Source of the DNA: Wansuia hejianensis
Lineage (GTDB): Bacteria; Bacillota; Clostridia; Lachnospirales; Lachnospiraceae
Assembly (NCBI RefSeq): GCF_014337215.1
Contig: NZ_CP060635.1
Coordinates: forward strand, 1,377,501-1,441,500
Length of the DNA stretch: 64,000 nucleotides
Direction: 5' to 3'
The notes under the pieces were generated by a model that saw only the letters and a program-made list of their open reading frames with translations, had not been told where the DNA came from and searched no databases. The translations under genes were made by a program, and so were the position numbers. Every line of letters begins with the position of its first letter. Within the stretch, counting starts at the first letter, position 1. Shown here one piece after another: positions 16,901-25,884 of the stretch.

Positions 16901-17809
16901 TCAGGATATAAGCCCGTTATCCTTCAGGAAATCATAGGCAGCCTCATGGGGATCTTCATTTTCCACATCGATGCGGTAATTCATCTCAGTACACAGTTCG
17001 TTCGTAAATTTCCCTTCCAGGGAAGCGAACACCCCCTCCAATTCCGGATGATCCTCGTATAAGTCCGCACGCACCAGATAAGCGCCGTTGTATTCCGGGA
17101 AGAAATTCTTGTCGTCTTCCAGGGTGACCAGGTCAAACTTGCGGTTCAAGCCGTCTGTTGTATACACGACTGTCACGTCCATATTACCGGAACTCATTCC
17201 CGTATATTTCAGGCCCCTGTCTATGGTTGTGCCTTCTTTAAAAGAAAGGCCATAGAAATCCACAAACGCGTCATAGTGGGTCGATCCCTCGTCAAAGAAT
17301 TCATGTTCTGCGGCAAAAACCAGGGATGGCGCGTACTCTTTCAGGTCACTGACACATTCCAGACCGTATTTATCAGCCAGCTCTTTATTCACTGCGATAA
17401 TATATGTATTCTCTTCACCGAGCTTTGGAGTCAGCATGACATTTGCGGTCTCCTGTCCCAGCTGATTGGCATAATCATACAGGGATGTCCCTTCAGGGAC
17501 GTCAGACGGATCCTTGCCCAGATATGCAGCCAGAAGAGAACCGTCATAAGACATATAAATATCCATCTTACCTGATTTGATCTGCTCAAACGCCAGGCTG
17601 CTGGCCATAGAATCCTGCACATTCACCTTCAGCGTGGTCTGGTCTTCGATCAGGATTTTCGCAACCTGGGTAAAAAATTTCATTTCTGCAAAATCACCGT
17701 CGATGACGGTAATTGTATTTTCGTTTTTTTTACCCGAACAACCGGCCAGATTACAGCCCAGTACAAAACAGGAAAAAAACAGAAATACCCGATTCTTCCA
17801 TTTTCTCAT
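16901..17809 (-). CDS. Osmoprotectant/glycine-betaine ABC substrate-binding lipoprotein (OpuCC-like)
   Basis: Captures a quaternary amine outside the membrane. A lipoprotein signal with lipobox LAGC (Cys24) leads into an OpuAC-type fold of about 275 residues (start of mature domain NTITVIDGDFAEMKFFTQVAKILIED). The family binds glycine betaine, choline, carnitine or proline betaine; the adjacent demethylation cluster suggests that the ligand is also a growth substrate. Overlaps the upstream permease gene by 4 bases; last gene of a four-gene operon. Confidence 0.88.
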   Translation of the reverse strand: MRKWKNRVFLFFSCFVLGCNLAGCSGKKNENTITVIDGDFAEMKFFTQVAKILIEDQTTLKVNVQDSMASSLAFEQIKSGKMDIYMSYDGSLLAAYLGKDPSDVPEGTSLYDYANQLGQETANVMLTPKLGEENTYIIAVNKELADKYGLECVSDLKEYAPSLVFAAEHEFFDEGSTHYDAFVDFYGLSFKEGTTIDRGLKYTGMSSGNMDVTVVYTTDGLNRKFDLVTLEDDKNFFPEYNGAYLVRADLYEDHPELEGVFASLEGKFTNELCTEMNYRIDVENEDPHEAAYDFLKDNGLIS

Positions 17810-18396
17810 AATAACCTCCGTATCTTTTTCTCAAAGAATCCCAGAAGATAATCAAAGCACATGGATATTACGATCAGTGCCAATGTCCCTTCCAGTATTA
17901 AATTCAGGTTCTGTATCCGGATTCCCCGGTATAAAATGCTGCCCAGCCCGCCGCCGCCGACAAACGTCCCAAACACAGCCACTCCCACCGCATTGACCAC
18001 GGTGATGCGGATGCCCGTCAGAATAAATGGAAATGCCAGAGGGAATTCTACCTTCATCAGCTTTTGCCTGCCGCTCATTCCCATAGCGTCCGCTGTCTCC
18101 TTCAGCAGCGGATTCACATGATTCAGCCCTGTATTCGTATTGCGAACCACGGGCAGCAGCAAATAGAGTATCATGGCGATGATGACCGTAACAGAGTTCG
18201 CCCCGAAAACAGTCATGAGCAGACCCATCACGGCGAGGACCGGCACAGTCTGGATCAGATCTACTATTGTAAGGACTATCTTCCCTACCCTGGCATGATA
18301 ATATGTGAAGATGCCCAGAGGGATACCCACCGCTATTACAGCCACGCAGGAAATTGCCACTAAGTATAAATGTTCAAGAACCAGTTCTAGACTCAT
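17806..18396 (-). CDS. Osmoprotectant ABC transporter permease (OpuCD-like)
   Basis: A 196-residue integral membrane subunit with five to six helices and the BPD inner-membrane (EAA) loop around ETADAMGMSGRQKLMKVEFPLAFPFILTGIR. Pairs with the permease encoded just upstream to form the channel of an OpuC-type importer. Its ATG directly follows the TAA of that gene. Size and spacing match OpuCB/OpuCD proteins. Confidence 0.88.
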   Translation of the reverse strand: MSLELVLEHLYLVAISCVAVIAVGIPLGIFTYYHARVGKIVLTIVDLIQTVPVLAVMGLLMTVFGANSVTVIIAMILYLLLPVVRNTNTGLNHVNPLLKETADAMGMSGRQKLMKVEFPLAFPFILTGIRITVVNAVGVAVFGTFVGGGGLGSILYRGIRIQNLNLILEGTLALIVISMCFDYLLGFFEKKIRRLL

Positions 18397-19029
18397 TTAA
18401 TCCCCTTGAATTCCTTTCGAAACAATTATTTTTTCCAGCTTGTCTATTAACAGACGAAATACTACCGCTAAAATAGCTATAGGTATCGAACCGATCACGA
18501 TGTATTCTTTGACGTTTGCATCGATCCCCCTGTATATGAATTCACCCAGACCGCCCTGTCCAATCATCGCCGCGAGGATCGCCCAGCTCACCGTATAGAT
18601 GATCGACATGCGGATACCGGAAAATATCGCCGGCATAGCGAGCGGAAGCTCCACCCGGAAAAATATCTGCTTGCGGTTCATTCCGCAGCCCTGAGCGACC
18701 TCTATCATACTCGGGTCCACATCCACCAATCCCTGATACGCATTCTTCAGAATGGGGAAGATGGCGTAAACGCTCAATGCGAATATCACTGTAACCTTTG
18801 TCATTCCCAGCCTGAGCATCAGCAAACCGATAAATACAATGCCGGGAATCGTCTGGAACACGCTGATCACCGGTATGATAACCCTGGCAGCCTTCCGGAT
18901 CCTCGACAGAGCGCCCGCCAAAACCAGCGCGATCACAACCGCGATTCCCACACTCACCAGCACATAGCCGATATGCTGTAGAATGGCAACTCCTAATTTT
19001 TCCGCATATTTATCAATAAATTCCTGCAT
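18397..19029 (-). CDS. Osmoprotectant ABC transporter permease (OpuCB-like)
   Basis: 210 residues, with helices spread through the protein and the EAA loop as EVAQGCGMNRKQIFFRVELPLAMPAIFSGIR. Partner of the OpuCD-like permease (34 bases of hydrophobic pattern and loop placement correspond). One base separates its start from the ATPase gene's stop, consistent with a single transcript. Confidence 0.88.
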   Translation of the reverse strand: MQEFIDKYAEKLGVAILQHIGYVLVSVGIAVVIALVLAGALSRIRKAARVIIPVISVFQTIPGIVFIGLLMLRLGMTKVTVIFALSVYAIFPILKNAYQGLVDVDPSMIEVAQGCGMNRKQIFFRVELPLAMPAIFSGIRMSIIYTVSWAILAAMIGQGGLGEFIYRGIDANVKEYIVIGSIPIAILAVVFRLLIDKLEKIIVSKGIQGD

Positions 19030-19030
19030 A

Positions 19031-19981
19031 TCACACCTGCCTGAGAGAATTGAGGATCAGGCTCTCTACCGTAATTTCTCCTGTCACAGAGCCTGACTGG
19101 TCTTGCACATAGATCTTCCTGCTGTTAGACAAATCATAATTCTTCCCGATCGTCTCCAGGGTGTCGCTCTCCTGCACGAAGACCGCTCCCTCAGACACCA
19201 CAGGTCCAGCAACAGGCTGCATGAGTTCTCCCGCTGCCTTCTGCCCCTCTTCGGTCCTGACTTCCTGCAGCCGTATGAACTGGGCAACCGTCTCATTTGC
19301 CGGATGCCGCACCATCTCACCGGGAGTGGCCTCCTGAAGGATCCGTCCCTGATCCATGAATACGATCCTGTCCGCGAGCTTCATTGCCTCGTGCATATCA
19401 TGTGTGATGAACAGGACGGTGATGTGCAGATTCTTCTGTATCTTCTTAACTTCATTCTGCAGGATCTCTCTCGTTATAGGGTCCAGCGCGCCAAAGGGCT
19501 CGTCCATAATGATGATCGGCGGGTTTACCGCCATTGCCCGCAGAACTCCGATCCGCTGCTGTTGTCCTCCGGACAGCTGGCGCGGATATTTTTTCGCATA
19601 TTGTTCATATGGCATATTCACCATAGCCATCAGTTCTCTGACCCTTTGGGCAGTTCTTCCCTTCTCCCATTTCATGATCTGAGGGACTACTGATATATTC
19701 TCTTCCACTGTCATATTGGGAAAAAGGCCTATCTGCTGGATCACATACCCGATTCTAGTCCTGAGCTGTATCAGATCCATTTTTCTATTATTAACGCCAT
19801 CAATCAGGATATCCCCTTCAGAAGCCTCCACCAGACGGTTCAGCATCTTGATGGTCGTCGTCTTTCCGCATCCTGAAGGCCCGATGATTACAACAAACTC
19901 TCCTTCATTCACAGTCATGCTGACGTCATGGATGATTAACTGGTCGCCAAAATACTTTTTAACATTCTTGTATTCAATCAT
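19031..19981 (-). CDS. Osmoprotectant ABC transporter ATPase (OpuCA-like)
   Basis: Start at the ATG at 19981 with GGAGA upstream. Walker A GPSGCGKTT, signature LSGGQQQRIG, Walker B IIIMDEPFGALD and H-loop FITHDMHEA are intact. The C-terminus carries only one CBS-like segment (FVQESDTLETIGKNYDLSNSRKIYVQDQ); OpuCA proteins usually carry a CBS pair that senses ionic strength. A reduced CBS region would fit uptake for catabolism rather than osmotic control, but that is inference. First gene of the transport operon; upstream lies a TATAAT at about 20019-20024. Confidence 0.88.
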   Translation of the reverse strand: MIEYKNVKKYFGDQLIIHDVSMTVNEGEFVVIIGPSGCGKTTTIKMLNRLVEASEGDILIDGVNNRKMDLIQLRTRIGYVIQQIGLFPNMTVEENISVVPQIMKWEKGRTAQRVRELMAMVNMPYEQYAKKYPRQLSGGQQQRIGVLRAMAVNPPIIIMDEPFGALDPITREILQNEVKKIQKNLHITVLFITHDMHEAMKLADRIVFMDQGRILQEATPGEMVRHPANETVAQFIRLQEVRTEEGQKAAGELMQPVAGPVVSEGAVFVQESDTLETIGKNYDLSNSRKIYVQDQSGSVTGEITVESLILNSLRQV

Positions 19982-20105
19982 CTTTTTTCTCCGTGATAAT
20001 CCGATACTGAGCAATAAATATCATTATAATCATTTTAGTCTCTTCTACTGAATATTACAACTGAAAGTCGTACTGAAACTTCAGGACATTTTCCCTCAAT
20101 CGAGT

Positions 20106-20139
20106 AAATGACGGCAATCCGAATGGGTTGCCGTCATTT
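20106..20139 (-). terminator. Terminator after the MttB-like methyltransferase
   Basis: Perfect 12-bp stem (AAATGACGGCAA / TTGCCGTCATTT) with a 10-base loop, beginning only four bases past the methyltransferase stop codon on the minus strand. Confidence 0.8.
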
Positions 20140-20142
20140 CAA

Positions 20143-21543
20143 TTACAGGTATTTTTCAATGATTGCCAGCTGTTCTGCTGAAATATCCGGTGCCTGATAA
20201 CCCTCCAGACGCTGTTTCACTACCTGGGAAGCCTTTTCTTTGATGCTGACGCTTCCTTCCGATTCCCAGGACTTGTAATCTTGTTTTACAAATATATCTG
20301 GAACAAAATGCTCCGCGCGGTATTCCTTCGGCGTCCTTCCTCTCAGGAAGCTTCCTCTGGGTCCTACCTTATTAATCTCAGCCGTATAGTCTTTTGTCTT
20401 ATCGATGGCCATTCCTTTGTACAGCCGCTTCACCATCTTGATCAGCTGCTCATCCACCACATATTTTTCAAGGGAGGTAACATTAAATCCGCTGAGCATG
20501 CCCGCTGCAAAATAAACCAGATCCACATCGCTCAAAGCGCCGCACATCAGATTCAGAGTGGATTCCACGCCCGCCTGATAGTCGATGTCCACCGCATCAT
20601 TCAGGGCGCCCGAGGTCCGGAATGGCATATGGTAATATTTCGCCATCTTCGCTGTAGCAAGAGAGATCAGAGCTGTCTCACTTGATCCAAGAGACATGGA
20701 CACTTTTCTGAGATTCGTCGAAGTGGAAGTATTCCCATAAAATACCGGAAGTCCCGGTTTAATCAGCTGAATCAGCGTGATTGCCGCCAGCAGCTCCGCA
20801 TTGTTCTGGATGACTGTCCCCAGCAGCGAAGCCTGGCTCGTCAGAACCGGCAGGGAACAGGTGGCCAGCTGGATCGGCTGATTTCTCTCGCAGTAAACGT
20901 ACAGGGCGTCCAACGCCTCCTTGATATATGCCAGGGGTGAGATCGGGCTCACACATCCGATCAGCACATGGCCGTCATTTACGCCGATAAACCGTGATAC
21001 CATATCTATCAGGTTGCCCGCGATCATACCGGTATCTTCTTTCGCAGTCATCAGAGACGTTATTGAGATCGGCAGCGTTGTGTATTTCAGCAGTGCCGCC
21101 ATCATATGATACGCTCTCTCGTTCCGGTCAATATCATACACATCGCACAGATTCAGATGTGTCATGTCCAGGCAGTCGCTTGTCTGTACCAGCTTGCAGA
21201 TTTTAACATAGTCATCCATGACTGCAAACCGAAACTGGTCATTGTCCAATATGTACGGAGGGCTTCCCGCGGCACACATTGATTTGCTTCCCTTACCCAT
21301 GGAATACAGTGTTCCGTCCGGCCTGTAGATCTCGAAGGAATCTGTCACCGTGGACAGAGCTTTATCAATCAGTTCTTTCGTAAAATATACGGTAACCCCG
21401 TCAACTTTAGCCCCGTGCTTTTTAAAGATCTCAATGGCCTTGTCATCGTCAAAGACACATCCTGTCTCAGCCAGCACTTTCAGAGATTGTTCATGGACAA
21501 AGTCCGCGTCTTCCTCTGTAAAGAAAAATTTTTCTAATTCCAT
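20143..21543 (-). CDS. Trimethylamine methyltransferase-superfamily protein (MttB-like, non-pyrrolysine)
   Basis: Expected to move a methyl group from a quaternary or tertiary amine to the cobalt of a corrinoid protein. The 466-residue frame is uninterrupted, so the pyrrolysine amber codon of true MttB is absent. Such non-Pyl homologues include MtgB (glycine betaine), MtpB (proline betaine) and MtcB (carnitine). The start is the ATG at 21543, with GGGAG ahead. Residues such as CAAGSPPYILDNDQFR and FYGNTSTSTNLRKVSMSLGSSETAL belong to the TIM-barrel core. Which amine is used cannot be read. Neighbours include an OpuC importer, an MFS carrier and corrinoid proteins. Confidence 0.85.
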   Translation of the reverse strand: MELEKFFFTEEDADFVHEQSLKVLAETGCVFDDDKAIEIFKKHGAKVDGVTVYFTKELIDKALSTVTDSFEIYRPDGTLYSMGKGSKSMCAAGSPPYILDNDQFRFAVMDDYVKICKLVQTSDCLDMTHLNLCDVYDIDRNERAYHMMAALLKYTTLPISITSLMTAKEDTGMIAGNLIDMVSRFIGVNDGHVLIGCVSPISPLAYIKEALDALYVYCERNQPIQLATCSLPVLTSQASLLGTVIQNNAELLAAITLIQLIKPGLPVFYGNTSTSTNLRKVSMSLGSSETALISLATAKMAKYYHMPFRTSGALNDAVDIDYQAGVESTLNLMCGALSDVDLVYFAAGMLSGFNVTSLEKYVVDEQLIKMVKRLYKGMAIDKTKDYTAEINKVGPRGSFLRGRTPKEYRAEHFVPDIFVKQDYKSWESEGSVSIKEKASQVVKQRLEGYQAPDISAEQLAIIEKYL

Positions 21544-21589
21544 CAATTTTTTCTCCCATAATCAAATCTTAGTGAAACTGCATCCTCTC

Positions 21590-22855
21590 TCACTTAGCCG
21601 CTTTTTCAGCCAATTTCCTTTTATAAACCCTCACCAGCAATGCGCAGATCAGCGCACATACCGCACTCACCGCGAGAACTGCGAAAATCCTCGTATACGC
21701 TCCCGCTGTATCATATGTATCCAGCCATTTGCCGGCGATCGGAGATACGAACATGTCCGGAACGAATCCAATGACAGAGAGTATTCCCGACGCAGAACCA
21801 AAAATCGCAGCCGGCACCTTTGTCTCGGTCATCATGGAGGAGGTCACTCCATAAGCGCCGTTCAGGAAGAAGGAAAGCACGATAATCAGTATGACGGACG
21901 GAATGATCAAGCTCTGCGACTTCGGCGCAAAAGCCATAATTGCGAGACAAACCCCCGTAATAGCCGTACACACTACAATGGTTCTGGACGGTGTCTTCTT
22001 CTCCGCAATGCCTCCTACGATCGGTGAAGAGAAAAGGCTGGTCCCATATGTCCTGATCGTTCCTACGATAGATGCTATGGCAGCAGCTGCTCCAATCGCT
22101 GTCAGGAACGAAACCGTATAAGCCAGGGAAGTGTAAATGGTGTAGATGAAGAACATACATAAGGTCGTGAGCCATACGCCCGGATGTTTAAACGCCTGAA
22201 CCACTTCGCTGAAGTTGAATTTCTTGCGTTCCCCAGCGAATTCATCTTCAAACTTCGGAATGAAAATGAAGGAAAGCACTGCAAATATCGCATTAATGGC
22301 TGCATAGAACATTAAAACAGTGTGGAAACCTGCCGTCGCATTTGTGAACAGGCCAAAAATCCCGATGGATACAAAGCTTACGACGAGACCTACGACGCCG
22401 ACAATTCCATAAGAAAACCCGATCGCCGTCGAATAATTTTCCTCGGTGCTGACAAGGCGGATTGCCTTGTAACGGATTCCCCAGAAAATCAATGTGGTAC
22501 ACAAACCGAACAGCAGGAAAATCACCTTCAGTTCCGCATAGCTGGGAACCGTTGAATACCAGAAGGTGAGCACCGCACTCATGGCGAAGCCCAGCGTCGC
22601 CAAGTATTTTACTCTGATCTTATCTGCCAGGACGCCTCCCGGAAAATACGCAATCGTTGCCGTTGTCCCATATAACCCGTACAGAACACCCAGCTGAGTG
22701 TTGGAAATCTTCAGGCCGTCAATTACCTGGTCATAGAACGAATATCTCGCCAGATATGTCAGATAAACCACATAGGCGCCTGAACTGATGATCGCTATGA
22801 CCATCCATTTGGTAAACTTACTGATAGATTTAGCTGATTGTAACCCTTTACTCAT
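21590..22855 (-). CDS. MFS transporter
   Basis: About 421 residues with twelve predicted helices. N-half motif GVLYGLYGTTATIAYFPGGVLADKIRVKYLATLGF contains the loop 2-3 MFS signature region (GGVLADKIR). The start is the ATG at 22855, five bases after AAGGAGG; an in-frame TTG that overlaps this site is unlikely. It lies between the MttB-like gene and a corrinoid protein gene on the same strand, so it probably moves the substrate or the demethylated product. Substrate unknown. Confidence 0.85.
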   Translation of the reverse strand: MSKGLQSAKSISKFTKWMVIAIISSGAYVVYLTYLARYSFYDQVIDGLKISNTQLGVLYGLYGTTATIAYFPGGVLADKIRVKYLATLGFAMSAVLTFWYSTVPSYAELKVIFLLFGLCTTLIFWGIRYKAIRLVSTEENYSTAIGFSYGIVGVVGLVVSFVSIGIFGLFTNATAGFHTVLMFYAAINAIFAVLSFIFIPKFEDEFAGERKKFNFSEVVQAFKHPGVWLTTLCMFFIYTIYTSLAYTVSFLTAIGAAAAIASIVGTIRTYGTSLFSSPIVGGIAEKKTPSRTIVVCTAITGVCLAIMAFAPKSQSLIIPSVILIIVLSFFLNGAYGVTSSMMTETKVPAAIFGSASGILSVIGFVPDMFVSPIAGKWLDTYDTAGAYTRIFAVLAVSAVCALICALLVRVYKRKLAEKAAK

Positions 22856-22883
22856 AAAATCCTCCTTCAAACCTCACAAAATT

Positions 22884-23531
22884 TTATGCTAAAGCCTGCT
22901 CCCACTCCTTGCAGTAATGAATGGTGGTCTGGGGGCTGCTCGCCCACGCGTCTGCGCCTGTCTGTTCGCAAACCTCCGCATTTACCGGTGCCCCGCCAAT
23001 CACAATCTTGACCTGATCCCGCATCCCCGCTTCCTTGAACGCGTCGACAGTATTCTTCATGGAATCGATTGCCAGAGTCAGCACCCCAGACAAGCCGATG
23101 ATGTGGATATCCTCTTTTTTCGCAGTCTCCACAATCTTCCCTGCCGGAACGTCGATCCCCAAATCCATTACGTCAAAGCCGGCTGCTTCCAGCATGGATC
23201 TCACGATGTTCTTCCCTATATCGTGCAGATCGTCTTTTACGGTGCAGAGAATCATTTTCGTCTTCTTTTCTCCGGAATCGCCGCCTGTCACCAGAGCATC
23301 CTTCAGGATATCAACGGCTTTTGTCATCAGCTCTCCCGCGTAAATCAGATCTCCGACAAAATACTCTCCATCCTCAAACAGCTTTCCGACAATATCCATA
23401 CCTTTCTGACATGCTTCCAGGGCTTTTTGTGCGTCTGCACCCCCTTCGTCCATGACCTGTGTCAGGCTTTCGACCATCACATCTTCATCCAGGTCTCCCA
23501 TTGCTTCTGCCAAAGCTTCAAATTCAATCAC
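22884..23531 (-). CDS. Corrinoid (B12-binding) methyl carrier protein 1
   Basis: Carries the methyl group on cob(I)alamin between the two methyltransferases. Residues 1-85 are the helical cap domain and about 90-210 the Rossmann B12-binding domain with the cobalt-ligand motif DLHDIG, then LSGVL and GGAPV. I start it at GTG 23531, nine bases after GGAGG; the longer frame would run into the preceding gene. It is 28 bases upstream of the MFS gene. Belongs to the MtbC/MttC/MtgC group. Confidence 0.9.
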   Translation of the reverse strand: MIEFEALAEAMGDLDEDVMVESLTQVMDEGGADAQKALEACQKGMDIVGKLFEDGEYFVGDLIYAGELMTKAVDILKDALVTGGDSGEKKTKMILCTVKDDLHDIGKNIVRSMLEAAGFDVMDLGIDVPAGKIVETAKKEDIHIIGLSGVLTLAIDSMKNTVDAFKEAGMRDQVKIVIGGAPVNAEVCEQTGADAWASSPQTTIHYCKEWEQALA

Positions 23532-23544
23532 GGTAAAATTCCTC

Positions 23545-24357
23545 CTATTTTTGTTTCTTTCCAATCATACCTTTCCTGTAAGCTCTGTTGTATTTTCTTC
23601 CGCCTTTATCAAACATACACAGCGCTTCGCAGGCATATACAGTGCTCATCATGTCCACATTGCAGGGATCCATGATCGCAGAGTCGAGTCCCGCCCGGAT
23701 GGCGTAGGCCATACAATTCGAGTTGATGTATTTTCTGGCTGGCATTTCAAAGCTGATGTTGGAAATCGCTCCCGTCACCTTTACCTCCGGAGCATACTCA
23801 TGGATTCCAATAATACACTGCTCAAAATCCTTCATCGAAGATGGCATTGTGGATAATGCCATTACGCAGGGATCGATGTGCAGATGATCCAGCGCAACTC
23901 CGTATTTAACCGCTTTATCAATGATCCGTTTTGCTATGTCGAGCTTCTTATCCACCTGGGCGGGTATACCGTCCTTGTCGCAGGTCAGGCCCAGAACATT
24001 CCATTCTGTGCCCGCGATCAGCGGAAAAATGGTCTCGCATTTATCTCCTTCTTCATTGACAGAATTCACCATACCCGGCTTCTTCAGATGGCCCTCTTCA
24101 ATAATCCTTGCCAGCAGCTTCGCGTTGGGGCTGTCGATACAGACAGGCGTACCGGTAACTTCCTGGATCAGGCCGATCAGCCATACCATGGCGTCATATT
24201 CCTGGTCCGGCGCCGTACTCGGAGCGCAGTCGATATAATGGGCGCCCGCCTCTGTCTGGGCAATCGCTCTCTGGCATATCAAATCGGCGTTTCTCTGTGC
24301 GATCGCCTCTTTGACACTGGGGATCGCTCCGTTAATTTTCTCACCTATGATTATCAC
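23545..24357 (-). CDS. Methyltetrahydrofolate:corrinoid methyltransferase (MtgA-like)
   Basis: A pterin-binding (DHPS-type) TIM barrel of 270 residues that would pass the methyl group from the corrinoid protein to tetrahydrofolate, or run in reverse. Begins IIIGEKINGAIPSVKEAI, with VCIDSPN and MVNSVNEEGDK typical of MtrH/AcsE/MtgA proteins. The start is GTG, with GGAGG ten bases upstream. First gene of a minus-strand operon (mtgA-like, corrinoid, MFS, MttB-like) that reads from a promoter carrying a HutC-type operator. Confidence 0.88.
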   Translation of the reverse strand: MIIIGEKINGAIPSVKEAIAQRNADLICQRAIAQTEAGAHYIDCAPSTAPDQEYDAMVWLIGLIQEVTGTPVCIDSPNAKLLARIIEEGHLKKPGMVNSVNEEGDKCETIFPLIAGTEWNVLGLTCDKDGIPAQVDKKLDIAKRIIDKAVKYGVALDHLHIDPCVMALSTMPSSMKDFEQCIIGIHEYAPEVKVTGAISNISFEMPARKYINSNCMAYAIRAGLDSAIMDPCNVDMMSTVYACEALCMFDKGGRKYNRAYRKGMIGKKQK

Positions 24358-24393
24358 CCTTTATCTTCCTCCTTTCTTTTTTGTATGTTTACT

Positions 24394-24435
24394 TTGTCTA
24401 TACAAGTAGTATACCCCATTTTTTTTATAAGTCAA
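24394..24435 (-). promoter_or_regulatory. Promoter and HutC-type operator of the methyltransferase operon
   Basis: Minus strand: -35 TTGACT (24435-24430), 16 bases, -10 TATACT (24413-24408), directly followed by TTGTATAGACAA (24405-24394), a palindrome (TTGT...ACAA) that matches the HutC/GntR-family operator pattern. Binding of the GntR protein encoded at 25159 would block transcription; that link is inference. Confidence 0.65.
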
Positions 24436-24463
24436 TCTCTTTTTATTTTTTTGTTAAAAAGCA

Positions 24464-24492
24464 CTTTTATATATTTTATTTTTTGGTATAAT
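24464..24492 (+). promoter_or_regulatory. Extended -10 promoter for the second corrinoid/gntR operon
   Basis: TTGGTATAAT at 24483-24492 gives an extended -10 (TGnTATAAT) about 33 bases before the corrinoid gene start. No good -35 is seen at the usual distance, which such promoters can lack. Confidence 0.5.
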
Positions 24493-24524
24493 TGAATAAT
24501 AAATACGTGTATATGGAGATTAGC

Positions 24525-25175
24525 ATGGATTATCAAAAGAAATTAACAAAAGCGATGGCTGAGCTGGACGAAGAAAACGTTCTTAAGTATGTACAAATAA
24601 TGCTTGCATCAGGCTACTCCCACGCAGCCATTCGGAAATGCCTGACAGAAGGTTCTGAAGAGGTGGGAAGCTATTTTGAAGACGGCGAATATTTTATTGC
24701 TGACCTGATCGTGTCAGGAATGATCTACCAGCATGCGCTGTCTCTTCTGATCCCTCCCCTAGAATCCGGAGATCCGCGTCCTGTAGGACGGGCTGTGATT
24801 GGCGTTGTCGAAGGTGATATCCACGATATCGGCAAGGATATTGTCGTCAGCCTGCTCCGCTCAGAACGCTTCGAAGTGATAGATCTCGGCGTGGATGTGA
24901 AGCCTCAGCGCTTTGTACACGCCTTACGAACCTATCATCCGAACATCATCCTGTTAAGCGGCCTGCTGAGCGCATCCGTCTCAGCCGTCGCCAGGACCAT
25001 GAAAGAATTAAACGCCGAACCCGGCCGCAGGGATACTATTATTTACATCGGCGGCCAGTGCGCCAGCGAGCAGCTCTGCACGCAGACCGGCGCCGACAAC
25101 TGGGGTTATGATACTATTTATACCGTAGACTTCTGTAAGAAAGTGATAGAGAATTCTTATGCCAAAAACAACTAA
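24525..25175 (+). CDS. Corrinoid (B12-binding) methyl carrier protein 2
   Basis: A second cobalamin-binding protein of 216 residues with a cap domain (LVKYVQIMLASGYSHAAIRKCL region) and Rossmann domain bearing DIHDIG, LLSGLLSASVS and GGQCAS. The start at 24525 has GGAG at six bases. It is clearly diverged from corrinoid protein 1, not a duplicate copy. It is divergent from the mtgA operon and overlaps gntR by 17 bases. It may serve a different methyl donor, or be a sensor that reports cofactor or methyl status to the regulator. Confidence 0.87.
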   Translation: MDYQKKLTKAMAELDEENVLKYVQIMLASGYSHAAIRKCLTEGSEEVGSYFEDGEYFIADLIVSGMIYQHALSLLIPPLESGDPRPVGRAVIGVVEGDIHDIGKDIVVSLLRSERFEVIDLGVDVKPQRFVHALRTYHPNIILLSGLLSASVSAVARTMKELNAEPGRRDTIIYIGGQCASEQLCTQTGADNWGYDTIYTVDFCKKVIENSYAKNN

Positions 25176-25872
25176 AAAGAGACCTCTGTACAGCACAATT
25201 TATAAACAGCTGCGCTCTAAAATTTTTAACGGGTCGTTTCTCCCGGGAGAAATGCTTCCTTCTGAAAGTCATTTGTGTACCGAATTCCATGCCAGCAGGG
25301 AAACTGTACGCAAAGGCCTGAAGGAGCTGGAATCTGAAGGGCTGATTTATTCACGCCCAAAGATCGGTTATTTTGTCTGTACACCGCGCCACAGCGACTT
25401 TACCGTGAATTTTACAGAGTATTTCGAGGGATGTACCACCCAGTATAAGGATATCCATGGAACGCTTCCGGATGAACGTGTGCAAAAAGCGCTGGATATT
25501 TCCCCTTCGCAGGTCGTCATCGAATTCGAACAGCTCACAATCAATCCTGACGGGGCAATCATCGCCTACAGCAAAAAGTATCTTCCCTATGAACGGGCGC
25601 ACCCTTCCGTGGAGAATGAACTGAATTACGCTGTTTTTCCCGATATCACCCTGCCCAAGATGGACACCTATTCCATGTATACCAGTATCCGTATTTCTGC
25701 CGTTGCGGCAGACGAGAAGCTGGCGGATACCATGCAGTGCGACATAGGTGAACCTCTGCTTCTGATTGAACGTTTTTTCATCCAACAGGACGACTGTCTG
25801 GCCGGCTACGCACTGTTTTACGTAAAACAGCCCTACGGGCAGCTGAATGGAATGTCAGGACACCGACTTTAG
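25159..25872 (+). CDS. GntR-family regulator, HutC/FarR subfamily
   Basis: N-terminal winged helix (LYSTIYKQLRSKIFNGSFLPGEMLPSE then ASRETVRKGLKELESEGLI) and a C-terminal UbiC-transcription-regulator ligand domain (from about residue 85, ending LLLIERFFIQQDDCLAGYALFYVKQP). Overlaps the end of the corrinoid gene, so translation is probably coupled. A HutC-type operator lies in the divergent promoter region 770 bases upstream. Ligand likely a substrate or intermediate of the methyl pathway. Confidence 0.9.
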   Translation: MPKTTKKRPLYSTIYKQLRSKIFNGSFLPGEMLPSESHLCTEFHASRETVRKGLKELESEGLIYSRPKIGYFVCTPRHSDFTVNFTEYFEGCTTQYKDIHGTLPDERVQKALDISPSQVVIEFEQLTINPDGAIIAYSKKYLPYERAHPSVENELNYAVFPDITLPKMDTYSMYTSIRISAVAADEKLADTMQCDIGEPLLLIERFFIQQDDCLAGYALFYVKQPYGQLNGMSGHRL

Positions 25873-25884
25873 AAGGAGATTATT

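Noticed and set aside
20143..21543. Pyrrolysine-containing MttB
   Set aside because: The frame has no in-frame amber codon, so it is the non-Pyl homologue.
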